Shown here in pieces: positions 1 to 6,046 of a stretch of DNA of 6,520 nt; position 1 is the stretch's first letter; each line of letters begins with the position of its first letter. Under the pieces are notes generated by a model that was not told the origin of the DNA, did not search any database, and saw nothing but the letters and a program-made list of their open reading frames with translations. Both the position numbers and the translations under genes were made by a program. The DNA lies in NCBI GenBank assembly GCA_035315125.1, contig DATFYI010000101.1, positions 1 to 6,520 of the forward strand. Reading direction: 5' to 3'. This stretch comes from DATFYI01 sp035315125. GTDB lineage: Bacteria; Chloroflexota; Anaerolineae; Anaerolineales; Anaerolineaceae.

Positions 1-1
1 T

Positions 2-601
2 ATTGAGTTTTGGTTCCGTCTGGCCTCTACAACATCATTAGGAGCACTGAATGAACCCCTGATTAAGTGGAGATGGCATCCAAATCAGGACTCGAGCAAT
101 TTAATTGCCCAAAAAGCAGATGAACAAAAAATGTATGATCAGGTTTTCCATCAGTTGGGTATTAAGAAAATATTCCCGGAAATAAACAGACCCGTATCCG
201 ATCCAAAAACAATCTCCTGGGGGTATGAATGGTTTGGAGATATGATGCTTCACCACCATGGTTGGTACCTCTTTGCGATTGATCAATATCAGAAATCAAT
301 AGAAAATTGGCCTTCGTGGCAAAATCGCGCCAGAATCAAACAGGCTGCCCTAAAAGCTCAATTATCAGGATCGAATGAGCGAAAAGAGCAGGCGGAATTA
401 TCGATAATGCAAGGCAGGCACTATGCAGGGTTAGGCAAAATGAAGGAAGCACGATCTTGTTTTGCTAATGCCATCAGGATGCAGCCCGGCCGGATAGACG
501 CTTATCAAAATTGGCTACTGATGTGCCTAGGGAAAGACATCTTTTTTAATCTTAGTAAATTGCGAAAAAAAGTATCGTATTCGGCCCAGGTTGTTAAATG
601 A
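2..601 (+). CDS. Glycosyltransferase family 2, C-terminal part with TPR-like tail (5' end outside window)
   Basis: The reading frame is open from base 2 to the TGA at 599-601, giving 199 residues that continue a gene starting upstream. The first visible stretch contains NEPLIKWRWHPNQDSSN, which resembles the end of GT-A family 2 glycosyltransferase domains, where an Arg-x-His segment precedes a Ser-rich turn. The remainder is not the catalytic core. Visible residues about 137-170 (GRHYAGLGKMKEARSCF, then ANAIRMQPG) read as one TPR-like helix pair, and the helical stretch before it may be a degenerate repeat. The likely role is cytoplasmic sugar transfer during exopolysaccharide or O-antigen-like glycan assembly, supported by the two glycosyltransferase genes that follow. 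The stop overlaps the next start as ATGA, implying translational coupling. The DNA is AT-rich. The family-2 call rests on a short segment, because the DxD region lies outside the window. Sugar specificity cannot be told. Confidence 0.6.
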   Translation: MEFWFRLASTTSLGALNEPLIKWRWHPNQDSSNLIAQKADEQKMYDQVFHQLGIKKIFPEINRPVSDPKTISWGYEWFGDMMLHHHGWYLFAIDQYQKSIENWPSWQNRARIKQAALKAQLSGSNERKEQAELSIMQGRHYAGLGKMKEARSCFANAIRMQPGRIDAYQNWLLMCLGKDIFFNLSKLRKKVSYSAQVVK

Positions 602-1692
602 AAATCCTTCATCTACGACCGTTTTTCGAACCTGGTGGAGCATCGAATTATATCGGCACCTTATCTGAAGGGTTAAGCCGTAGAAATCACAGGATTATCC
701 TCGCTTGTCTGAATGGTGATTTTCACAAAAGAGAATTTCAAACATGCGTTATTTACAAGAATATTCCATTATCGCCTTCAACGATAAAAAATCTCACTTC
801 ATCTGTTATTCAAATTATTCACATAATTAAAAAAGAAAGAATCCAAATTATCAATTCTCATCACCGCTTTACTTCCATCGTCGGGAAGATATCCTCGTTA
901 TATACGGGAGTTCCGTTGATATCGACAATGCATGAATTCAAGCTCGACCGGTCTGGGATGACTGCTTTGGGGTTAGGGAAACACATTATTGCCGTCAGTC
1001 AGGCAATTAAAGACCATATCATTTTCCAATATCAAATTTCACCAGATAGAATTAATATTATTCGAATGGGGGTTACGTCTTCCAATCCACTGACGATTTA
1101 TCAGAAAAGTTTATTAAGGCATGAGCTTGGTCTTGACTCTGTTTCTTTTTTGATCGGGTGTGTCGGAAGGTTAAGCCTAGAGAAAGGACAACGATACCTA
1201 TTAGAGGCAGTTCCAAATATTTTAATAAATTGTCCCAATATCCAATTCGTTTTTATAGGTGATGGTCCGGAAAAGCAGAATCTAGAGAGCCTGGTTGAAA
1301 GGAAGTGCCTGGGTCATTCTGTAAAATTCCTGGGCTGGCGAGATGATGTGGATGATATTATCGATATGATGGATTTAATGGTGATTCCGTCGATTAATGA
1401 AGGTTTCGGGATAGTAGCTCTTGAGGCCTTGTCCCATAGGAAACCGGTTATCGCAAGCCAGTTGGGAGGTCTGCCAGAAATTATCCAGTCAGAGAAAACG
1501 GGTCTGTTGGTACAGCCAGGTAACTCCTTTGCACTTAGTGATGCAATTATACGATTGTTAAGAGATTCGGACCTACGGGTTCAGCTAGGAGAAAATGGGT
1601 TTCAGACCGCCACCACAGATTATTCCGTTTCACAGATGATAGATGAAACCGAACGACTCTATCAAATCGCAATCGGAAAATTAATCAATTAG
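598..1692 (+). CDS. Glycosyltransferase family 4 (GT-B fold)
   Basis: This 364-residue protein has the usual length of a retaining GT4 enzyme, which transfers a sugar from a nucleotide-sugar donor to a growing lipid-linked glycan at the inner membrane face. The N-terminal Rossmann half opens with MKILHLRPFFEPGGASNYI, the glycine-rich acceptor-side loop. The C-terminal half has GCVGRLSLEKGQ (about 188-198), whose Arg191 and Lys196 are the expected diphosphate-contacting pair. FIGDGPE follows at 219-225, and then the diagnostic E-x7-E motif, Glu268 to Glu276, within NEGFGIVALEAL. GGLPEII at 290-296 and TGLLVQPGN complete the family pattern. The ATG at 598 overlaps the preceding TGA. The Shine-Dalgarno site is weak (AGG at 588-590), so coupling to upstream translation is likely. 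Base composition is strikingly low in GC (18 of 60 bases at 1021-1080) compared with araA, suggesting horizontal origin. Donor and acceptor are unknown. Confidence 0.93.
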   Translation: MKILHLRPFFEPGGASNYIGTLSEGLSRRNHRIILACLNGDFHKREFQTCVIYKNIPLSPSTIKNLTSSVIQIIHIIKKERIQIINSHHRFTSIVGKISSLYTGVPLISTMHEFKLDRSGMTALGLGKHIIAVSQAIKDHIIFQYQISPDRINIIRMGVTSSNPLTIYQKSLLRHELGLDSVSFLIGCVGRLSLEKGQRYLLEAVPNILINCPNIQFVFIGDGPEKQNLESLVERKCLGHSVKFLGWRDDVDDIIDMMDLMVIPSINEGFGIVALEALSHRKPVIASQLGGLPEIIQSEKTGLLVQPGNSFALSDAIIRLLRDSDLRVQLGENGFQTATTDYSVSQMIDETERLYQIAIGKLIN

Positions 1693-1710
1693 CTGTTTAT
1701 GCCTTGGAAA

Positions 1711-1718
1711 AAGGGAGG
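1711..1718 (+). promoter_or_regulatory. Ribosome binding site that decides the start of the WecG/TagA gene
   Basis: AAGGGAGG lies six bases before TTG 1725. The frame could also be opened at TTG 1704, but that codon lies upstream of this site and has no Shine-Dalgarno sequence of its own. The TTG at 1725 is therefore the better start and removes seven residues from the longest reading. Confidence 0.7.
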
Positions 1719-1724
1719 CAGACC

Positions 1725-2492
1725 TTGATTGAGGAAAATTTTGAGAGCACCTGCGTTCTCGGCGTTCGAGTTGATCTGATCAGTCTGGATGAGCTGATCC
1801 GGTACGTGTTGTCAACGGTTCAAGGTCAAAGAAAAGCCATTCTAACCTATGTAAATGTCCATGCTGTCAATCTTGCGTATAAGCAGGGCTGGTTCAAGGA
1901 TTTTATTAATCAATCACAGGTTGTTTTTTGCGATGGTTTTGGGGTCAAGTGGGCTGCCAAATTTCTGCATGGCAAAGAACTGCAGCGCTATACGCCGCCC
2001 GACTGGTTTGGCCGCCTGGCTGGTATGTGCGCCGAGAATGAAATCTCTATATTCTTTCTGGGCACACGGCAGGATGTCATTGAAAAAGCCGCGGCCGTTT
2101 TGAAAGAGGGTCATCCTCGGCTGAAGATTGCGGGTGTCCATCACGGCTTTTTTAATAAAGAGCCGTTGAGTAGTGAAAACCAGGAAGTGTTGGCCAGCAT
2201 TAATGGTTGCCATGCGGATATCCTGGTGGTAGGGTTTGGCATGCCGGCTCAGGAAAAATGGATTTTGGATAACTGGGGTCAGCTGCATGCCAGCGTGGTA
2301 ATTCCTGTCGGAGCTTTTTTTGATTGCCTGGCCGGTGATGTGGTCCGCGCGCCGCGCTGGATGACCGATAACGGACTGGAATGGTTAGGCAGGCTGATCA
2401 TCGAGCCGCGCAGGTTGTGGAAACGCTATATTTTGGGGAATCCGCTTTTTCTCTGGCGCGTTTTATTGCAAAAACTGAAAATTAGAGAATGA
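1725..2492 (+). CDS. WecG/TagA/CpsF family glycosyltransferase (GT26)
   Basis: The protein has 255 residues from TTG 1725, a normal length for this family. GT26 enzymes add an N-acetylmannosamine, ManNAcA or similar residue to a polyprenyl-diphosphate-linked sugar, the second step in teichoic acid linkage units, enterobacterial common antigen and many capsules. All family blocks are visible: TYVNVHAVNLA at about 41-51, FCDGFGVKWA at 68-77 with Asp70 at the position of the proposed catalytic base, RYTPPDW at 88-94, and IFFLGTRQDV at 109-118. These are followed by VVGFGMPAQEKW at 168-179, then PVGAFFDCLAGDVVRAPRWM and the basic C-terminal part EPRRLWKRY, which in TagA belongs to the membrane-contacting appendage. 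The gene begins 32 bases after the GT4 stop and appears to be last in the cluster. Its composition is more balanced than that of the two upstream genes. The exact sugar cannot be assigned. Confidence 0.93.
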   Translation: MIEENFESTCVLGVRVDLISLDELIRYVLSTVQGQRKAILTYVNVHAVNLAYKQGWFKDFINQSQVVFCDGFGVKWAAKFLHGKELQRYTPPDWFGRLAGMCAENEISIFFLGTRQDVIEKAAAVLKEGHPRLKIAGVHHGFFNKEPLSSENQEVLASINGCHADILVVGFGMPAQEKWILDNWGQLHASVVIPVGAFFDCLAGDVVRAPRWMTDNGLEWLGRLIIEPRRLWKRYILGNPLFLWRVLLQKLKIRE

Positions 2493-2560
2493 TTTTTGGC
2501 CCTTCCAGCAACTAATTTTTCTTCTTGTTGGCGATATCCCCTATCTTTACCCGGCCATAT

Positions 2561-2579
2561 CCCAGGCCCTTTGGGTTTT
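2561..2579 (+). terminator. Weak rho-independent terminator candidate after the glycosyltransferase cluster
   Basis: CCCAG (2561-2565) can pair with TTGGG (2571-2575), including one G-U pair, around a five-base loop, and four T residues follow. The stem is short and the T-run brief, so it would be inefficient. It lies 68 bases after the WecG/TagA stop and directly before the araA control region, where a terminator would be expected. Confidence 0.3.
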
Positions 2580-2603
2580 GATATTTGCGCGTGTTGCAAT
2601 ATC
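2580..2603 (+). promoter_or_regulatory. Inverted repeat over the araA -35 region, operator candidate
   Basis: GATATTTGC (2580-2588) and GCAATATC (2596-2603) form an inverted repeat of eight matched pairs with one unmatched T (2586) and a seven-base centre. The core GATATT-N12-AATATC is perfectly symmetric. The repeat ends ten bases before the -10 box, covering the -35 position, which is the classical site for a dimeric repressor. No regulator gene is in the window, so the cognate protein is unknown. Confidence 0.4.
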
Positions 2604-2619
2604 TCTGCCATGCTATAAT
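2594..2619 (+). promoter_or_regulatory. Probable araA promoter with extended -10
   Basis: TATAAT at 2614-2619 is a perfect -10 hexamer, preceded by TGC at 2611-2613, which makes it an extended -10. The best -35-like hexamer is TTGCAA at 2594-2599, but the spacing is only 14 bases, so recognition probably relies on the extended -10. Transcription would start near 2626, leaving a leader of about 69 bases before the araA ATG. Confidence 0.65.
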
Positions 2620-2649
2620 CACTCTGCTTGTTTAAAGCAATTATTGATT

Positions 2650-2676
2650 CAAAAACGTAAAAATATCGGGTTTTTG
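2650..2676 (+). repeat. Leader inverted repeat immediately before the araA ribosome binding site
   Basis: CAAAAAC (2650-2656) and GTTTTTG (2670-2676) are perfectly complementary around a 13-base spacer. In the leader RNA this would be a seven-base-pair, mostly A-U hairpin ending two bases before the Shine-Dalgarno sequence. As DNA it could be a second operator half-site pair downstream of the transcription start. It is AT-rich, so a chance origin is possible. Confidence 0.35.
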
Positions 2677-2678
2677 GT

Positions 2679-2685
2679 AAAGGAG
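2679..2685 (+). promoter_or_regulatory. Strong ribosome binding site of araA
   Basis: AAAGGAG lies nine bases before ATG 2695. It fixes the araA start there and not at the upstream TTG 2578, which lies before the presumed promoter. Confidence 0.8.
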
Positions 2686-2694
2686 ACCCATTCC

Positions 2695-4197
2695 ATGATT
2701 GACCTTAATCATTTTGAGATCTGGCTAATCACCGGCAGCCAGTCTTTGTATGGCGAAGACGTTTTGAGAAAGGTGGCCGAGCATTCCAGAGAAATTGCGC
2801 TGGGACTGTCGCAATCTCCCAGCATCCCGGTCAAGGTGGTTTTCAAGCCTGTGGTAACCAGACCGGAGGCCATTTATAACGTGATGGTAGAGGCCAATAC
2901 CGCCAAAAACTGCGTGGGGGTGATCGCCTGGATGCACACATTTTCTCCGGCCAAGATGTGGATATCTGGCCTGAGTATTCTTCATAAGCCTTTTCTGCAT
3001 CTGCACACCCAGTACAATCGCGAAATCCCCTGGTCCGGGATCGATATGGACTTTATGAATCTCAACCAGTCGGCCCACGGCGACCGTGAGTTTGGCTTTA
3101 TTGGCAGCCGCATGCGGTTAAACCGAAAGGTGGTGGTAGGTTTCTGGCAGGATGAAGAGGTGCAGTCCGAGATTGGCATCTGGGCACGCGCCGCCTGCGC
3201 CTGGCACGATGCCCAGGGTGCAAGGGTGGCTCGTTTCGGCGACAATATGCGCGAAGTGGCGGTCACCGAAGGCGATAAGGTTGAAGCCCAGATCCGCCTA
3301 GGTTATTCAGTCAACGGTTATGGCGTAGGCGAGCTGGTCAATTGTGTAAAACAGGTCAGCGAGGCCGATGTGAAACGGCTGGCGGCTGAATATGATGAAC
3401 AGTATAGGGTGGCGGAAGAACTCCGCCCGGGCGGCAGCCAGCGCCAATCGCTGCTTGAGGCCGCCCGGATCGAGTTGGGGATGCGGGCATTTCTCGAAGC
3501 GGGTGGTTTCACGGCATTTACCACCACCTTTGAAGATCTGCACGGTCTTTCGCAACTGCCTGGAATTGCCGTACAGCGTTTGATGGCGGATGGTTATGGT
3601 TTCGGCGCCGAGGGTGATTGGAAGACCGCCGCCCTGGTGCGGGCTATGAAAGTGATGGGCGCTGGTTTACCCGGTGGGACCTCTTTTATGGAAGATTACA
3701 CTTATGACTTTTCCGGGAAGGATATGAAGGTTTTGGGCGCTCATATGCTGGAAGTCTGCCCCAGCATTGCCGATAATAAGCCCACTTTAGAGATCCACCC
3801 ACTATCGATCGGCGGAAAGGCCGATCCGCCGCGCCTGGTGTTTACTGCACGCAGCGGACCGGCGGTCAACGCCACGCTGTTGGATATGGGTAACCGCTTC
3901 CGCATGCTGGTGAACGAGGTCGATGTGATCCCGCCGGATGCACCTTTGCCAAAACTGCCGGTTGCCAGGGCCATGTGGATTCCCCGCCCAAACTTGAAGA
4001 TTGCCGCCGCTGCCTGGATACTGGCCGGTGGGGCGCACCATACTGGCTTCAGCCAGGCCGTAACTAGCCAACATCTGGCAGATTTTGCGGAAATGGCTGG
4101 ACTGGAGTTCTTGCAGATCGATCGTCAGGCGGATTTGAGTGAGTTTAAAAAAGAGCTCAGGTGGAATGAAGTGTATTATCAGCTCAGGTGCTTATGA
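2695..4197 (+). CDS. araA: L-arabinose isomerase
   Basis: The enzyme interconverts L-arabinose and L-ribulose in the cytoplasm, the first step of bacterial arabinose catabolism. It needs a divalent metal, usually manganese. The protein is 500 residues from ATG 2695, the same length as the E. coli enzyme. Family blocks run end to end: ITGSQSLYGED near the N-terminus, AWMHTFSPAKMWI at 78-90, DMDFMNLNQSAHGDREFG at 117-134, RFGDNMREVAVTEGDKV at 180-196, TTTFEDLHGLSQLPG, and LRWNEVYY near the end. Metal ligands fit E. coli numbering: Glu306 in AEGDWK, Glu333 in FMEDYTY, His350 in LGAHMLEVCPS, and the GGAHH pair at 448-449. One oddity is VVVGFW at 146-151, where the E. coli and Geobacillus enzymes, as I remember them, have GHW. 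The gene has its own promoter and a strong ribosome binding site. The hydrolase start overlaps its stop. No araB or araD is visible, so the rest of the pathway must lie elsewhere. Confidence 0.97.
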   Translation: MIDLNHFEIWLITGSQSLYGEDVLRKVAEHSREIALGLSQSPSIPVKVVFKPVVTRPEAIYNVMVEANTAKNCVGVIAWMHTFSPAKMWISGLSILHKPFLHLHTQYNREIPWSGIDMDFMNLNQSAHGDREFGFIGSRMRLNRKVVVGFWQDEEVQSEIGIWARAACAWHDAQGARVARFGDNMREVAVTEGDKVEAQIRLGYSVNGYGVGELVNCVKQVSEADVKRLAAEYDEQYRVAEELRPGGSQRQSLLEAARIELGMRAFLEAGGFTAFTTTFEDLHGLSQLPGIAVQRLMADGYGFGAEGDWKTAALVRAMKVMGAGLPGGTSFMEDYTYDFSGKDMKVLGAHMLEVCPSIADNKPTLEIHPLSIGGKADPPRLVFTARSGPAVNATLLDMGNRFRMLVNEVDVIPPDAPLPKLPVARAMWIPRPNLKIAAAAWILAGGAHHTGFSQAVTSQHLADFAEMAGLEFLQIDRQADLSEFKKELRWNEVYYQLRCL

Positions 4198-5042
4198 TAA
4201 ATTCATGGGTTGTTGAAGAGCGAGTTGCCTTACTGCCAACCATTGGTAAATTGGTGGCGAAAAGTTTGCCGAAGCCGGATCTGGCCGAGGAAAAGATTTC
4301 CTTTGGCCCGGATTTTCAGCAGGTTATGTTGCTGGTTTGGCCTACATTGCCGGAGTTGCGCCGCCGTTCAGCCGTGTTGTTTTTACATGGCGGCGGTTGG
4401 TATTCGGGTAACCCGCTGCTGTACCGTTTTGTCGGTCATTTCTTCGCCGGACTGGGCTATCCCACCCTGTTAGGCGGCTACCGGCTGGCGCCAAATAATA
4501 AATTTCCTACTCAAATGGATGATGTCTACAGCGGGCTTAAGGCCGGTTTACTGGCGCTGGGTGATAACGGCATTAACGTAGAGCAACTCATTGTAGGTGG
4601 GCAGTCGGCCGGGGCCCAGTTGGCTGCATTACTGGTCTATGACCGTTATCATGCAGCTAGAATGTCCGCCCTGCAGGGAAAATTGATCGCGGGCTTTTAT
4701 TCGATCAGCGGGCCGCTCAGTTTTGCCGATTGCAATCAACCAGAGCTGCTGAACATGATCCTTGATTTAATGGGTGATGGGGTGGATTGGAAGGCGGCGG
4801 ATCCGATTCAGTTTATTAAAGGGGATGAAAAAGTGCCGGCTTTGTTAATCCACGGTGATCGTGATCCACTGGTGGATATGGCTAACACGCGCGCCTTTGC
4901 AAATCGGCTGGGGGAAAGCCACTCCAGCCAGGTCGAGCTTTTTGTGGTGCACGGCGGTCATCATGCCGATCTGGCAGCGCTTTTTGTGAACGAGCTGCCG
5001 ATCACGCAAGTTTTGGAGAAGTGGCTGGCGCACTGTGATTGA
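4194..5042 (+). CDS. Alpha/beta hydrolase, HSL/BD-FAE-like esterase
   Basis: The protein has 282 residues from ATG 4194, which overlaps the araA TGA as ATGA. A GTG at 4188 would add two residues but is less likely. The fold is a serine alpha/beta hydrolase of the alpha/beta-hydrolase-3 / BD-FAE type, acting on ester or amide bonds. The oxyanion loop is HGGGW (65-69). YRLAPNNKFPTQMDD at 96-110 is the typical block linking strand and helix. The nucleophile elbow is GQSAG with Ser138, the acid is Asp224 in HGDRDPLVD, and the base is one of the two His in HGGHHADL (256-257). There is no signal peptide or membrane segment, so it is cytoplasmic. Coupling to araA suggests work on a sugar ester, or detoxification during pentose use, but the substrate is unknown. 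A kynurenine-formamidase-like or carboxylesterase role is equally compatible with the motifs. Confidence 0.88.
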   Translation: MINSWVVEERVALLPTIGKLVAKSLPKPDLAEEKISFGPDFQQVMLLVWPTLPELRRRSAVLFLHGGGWYSGNPLLYRFVGHFFAGLGYPTLLGGYRLAPNNKFPTQMDDVYSGLKAGLLALGDNGINVEQLIVGGQSAGAQLAALLVYDRYHAARMSALQGKLIAGFYSISGPLSFADCNQPELLNMILDLMGDGVDWKAADPIQFIKGDEKVPALLIHGDRDPLVDMANTRAFANRLGESHSSQVELFVVHGGHHADLAALFVNELPITQVLEKWLAHCD

Positions 5043-5060
5043 GTTCTGTGCGCTTGTGGG

Positions 5061-5825
5061 TTAATCGATTTTCACACCTTCAAAAGCATACCAATAATGG
5101 ATCAGACGGACCGGCGACCATAACCACCAGCGACTCACTTTCAACCAGTTTAATCTGCGATTTGTTTGGACTCGCAGAGCGCTTTCTCTGGAAAGCAGGA
5201 TGATGCGCCGCATAACCTGTTCGGAGACCTGCGCCACCAACTGGCGGTCATTCACGTCGCCTGTAAACGTCATAGCTTTTCCGACCGTGATGGCATACGG
5301 GCCGTGGAAATAGAAAGCCCCGATTTCGATGTCATCATCGGTTCGTTCGTTGGTCTCCACCCTGTAAATTTGCTTTTGGTCCAGATGAATCCCGACTGGG
5401 ATGACCGGTGCGCCGCTTTTCAAAGCCAGCCGCGCCAGCCCGCTGTGAGGTTTGTTGAAGCCCCCTTCCAAAGGGCTGATTCTACCTTCCGGAAAGATCG
5501 CAATTGTCTTGCCCTGTTTCAGCAGCTTTTCGGCTTCGTCCAGGGCCTGCTGACCGTTTCCATAAATCACCGGGATGTGACCGCACAACCGCAACGAGCG
5601 ACCAAAAATGGGGATTTTAAATACACTTTCGCGAATCAGAACACTGATCTGATTGGGCGTTAGCGTGGTCAAAAAACCGGGATCGAATGTGCAGGGGTGG
5701 TTGGCTGCCAGGATAACAGCTCCTGCCGGGATTGGCGCTTTCCAATCGATGCTTAGCTCCAAGCCGCCCCTGGCAAATAAACTGACAATATAACGCCCCA
5801 GCCGGTACCAGGCTTTTTGCAACAA
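5061..5825 (-). CDS. PlsC-type 1-acylglycerol-3-phosphate acyltransferase family protein
   Basis: This 254-residue protein reads from TTG 5825 to the TAA at 5061-5063. Family members move an acyl chain to lysophosphatidic acid or another lyso-lipid at the inner membrane. Motif I is NHPCTFD with His43 and Asp48 spaced H-x4-D, the catalytic dyad. Motif III is FPEGRIS at 111-117, the glycerol-phosphate-binding block, and motif IV is VIPVGI at 141-146. Motif II is degenerate: GHIPVIYGN at 82-90 lacks the usual Asp-Arg pair, so the acceptor may not be the standard one. The N-terminal 20 residues (YRLGRYIVSLFARGG) are amphipathic and probably lie on the membrane. A Trp/Arg-rich tail, WLKVSRWWLWSPVRL, may do the same. 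The gene converges on the hydrolase with 18 bases between the stops, and no clear terminator is visible between them. A glycolipid or ornithine-lipid acyltransferase is an alternative. Confidence 0.88.
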   Translation of the reverse strand: MLQKAWYRLGRYIVSLFARGGLELSIDWKAPIPAGAVILAANHPCTFDPGFLTTLTPNQISVLIRESVFKIPIFGRSLRLCGHIPVIYGNGQQALDEAEKLLKQGKTIAIFPEGRISPLEGGFNKPHSGLARLALKSGAPVIPVGIHLDQKQIYRVETNERTDDDIEIGAFYFHGPYAITVGKAMTFTGDVNDRQLVAQVSEQVMRRIILLSRESALRVQTNRRLNWLKVSRWWLWSPVRLIHYWYAFEGVKID

Positions 5826-5834
5826 TTTATCTGA

Positions 5835-5840
5835 CTCCTT
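5835..5840 (-). promoter_or_regulatory. Ribosome binding site supporting the TTG start of the acyltransferase
   Basis: On the minus strand AAGGAG lies nine bases before TTG 5825-5823. No in-frame ATG with a comparable site is seen, so the rare TTG start is accepted. Confidence 0.7.
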
Positions 5841-5857
5841 GGGATTTAATCTGGAGA

Positions 5858-5892
5858 GGACCGTATCCGTCCCGCTTGAAAGTACCCGGTCC
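5858..5892 (-). repeat. GC-rich inverted repeat in the acyltransferase leader
   Basis: GGACCG at 5858-5863 and CGGTCC at 5887-5892 are perfectly complementary with 23 bases between them. A second, mutually exclusive pairing exists between CTGGA at 5851-5855 and TCCAG at 5890-5894. Both lie in the leader expected for the minus-strand acyltransferase gene, so a regulatory hairpin is possible, though the loop is long. Confidence 0.3.
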
Positions 5893-5933
5893 AGGCTTGA
5901 ATTTAAATGTTTCCAAATATAGATTTAATTTCG

Positions 5934-5942
5934 ATTGTACCA
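5934..5942 (-). promoter_or_regulatory. Candidate extended -10 promoter of the acyltransferase
   Basis: On the minus strand TGG-TACAAT (5942 down to 5934) matches an extended -10 with one mismatch from TATAAT. No convincing -35 is seen 16-18 bases upstream. Transcription would begin near 5927, giving a leader of about 100 bases. The palindrome TAACGTTA (5944-5951) lies directly upstream and could be an operator core. Confidence 0.35.
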
Positions 5943-5988
5943 ATAACGTTACGAGCTCCATCTTGAATGCACACTATATCTTATCATC

Positions 5989-5998
5989 TCGGGCCCGA
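5989..5998. repeat. Ten-base GC palindrome in AT-rich intergenic DNA
   Basis: TCGGGCCCGA is a perfect ten-base palindrome standing out from strongly AT-rich flanks, roughly midway between the two divergent genes and directly followed by the first 12-base direct repeat. It may be a protein-binding site. It has no loop and is not a good hairpin. Confidence 0.35.
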
Positions 5999-6010
5999 TT
6001 AGTAAATATT
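5999..6010 (+). repeat. 12-base direct repeat, copy 1
   Basis: TTAGTAAATATT occurs here and, perfectly, at 6147-6158. It is followed at once by TTCACTC (6011-6017), a heptamer that also occurs at 6137-6143, shortly before copy 2. The copies bracket the structured element at 6047-6131. Confidence 0.6.
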
Positions 6011-6046
6011 TTCACTCACTTTGCCTGTTATCAATCCTGTAATTGA

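Noticed and set aside
1704..1724. Start of the WecG/TagA gene at TTG 1704
   Set aside because: AAGGGAGG at 1711-1718 is correctly spaced for TTG 1725 and lies downstream of 1704.
1914..2288. 124-codon minus-strand open frame
   Set aside because: It is antisense to the WecG/TagA gene, which carries all its family motifs. It has no supporting ribosome binding site or domain.
2578..2694. N-terminal extension of araA by 39 codons from TTG 2578
   Set aside because: It would run through the probable promoter and leader. AraA homologues start at the ATG at 2695, which has a strong ribosome binding site.
4188..4193. Start of the hydrolase at GTG 4188
   Set aside because: It adds only two residues. 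The ATG at 4194 forms the common ATGA overlap with the araA stop.
5042..5061. Bidirectional terminator between the convergent hydrolase and acyltransferase genes
   Set aside because: Only 18 bases separate the stops and no stem-loop with a T-run is visible there.
5166..5663. 165-codon open frame on the plus strand
   Set aside because: It lies entirely antisense to the acyltransferase, whose motifs are clear. The translation has no recognisable domain.
5944..5951. TAACGTTA as a stand-alone LacI-type operator
   Set aside because: Eight symmetric bases are too few on their own, and the flanks do not extend the symmetry. It is kept only as a remark under the acyltransferase promoter.
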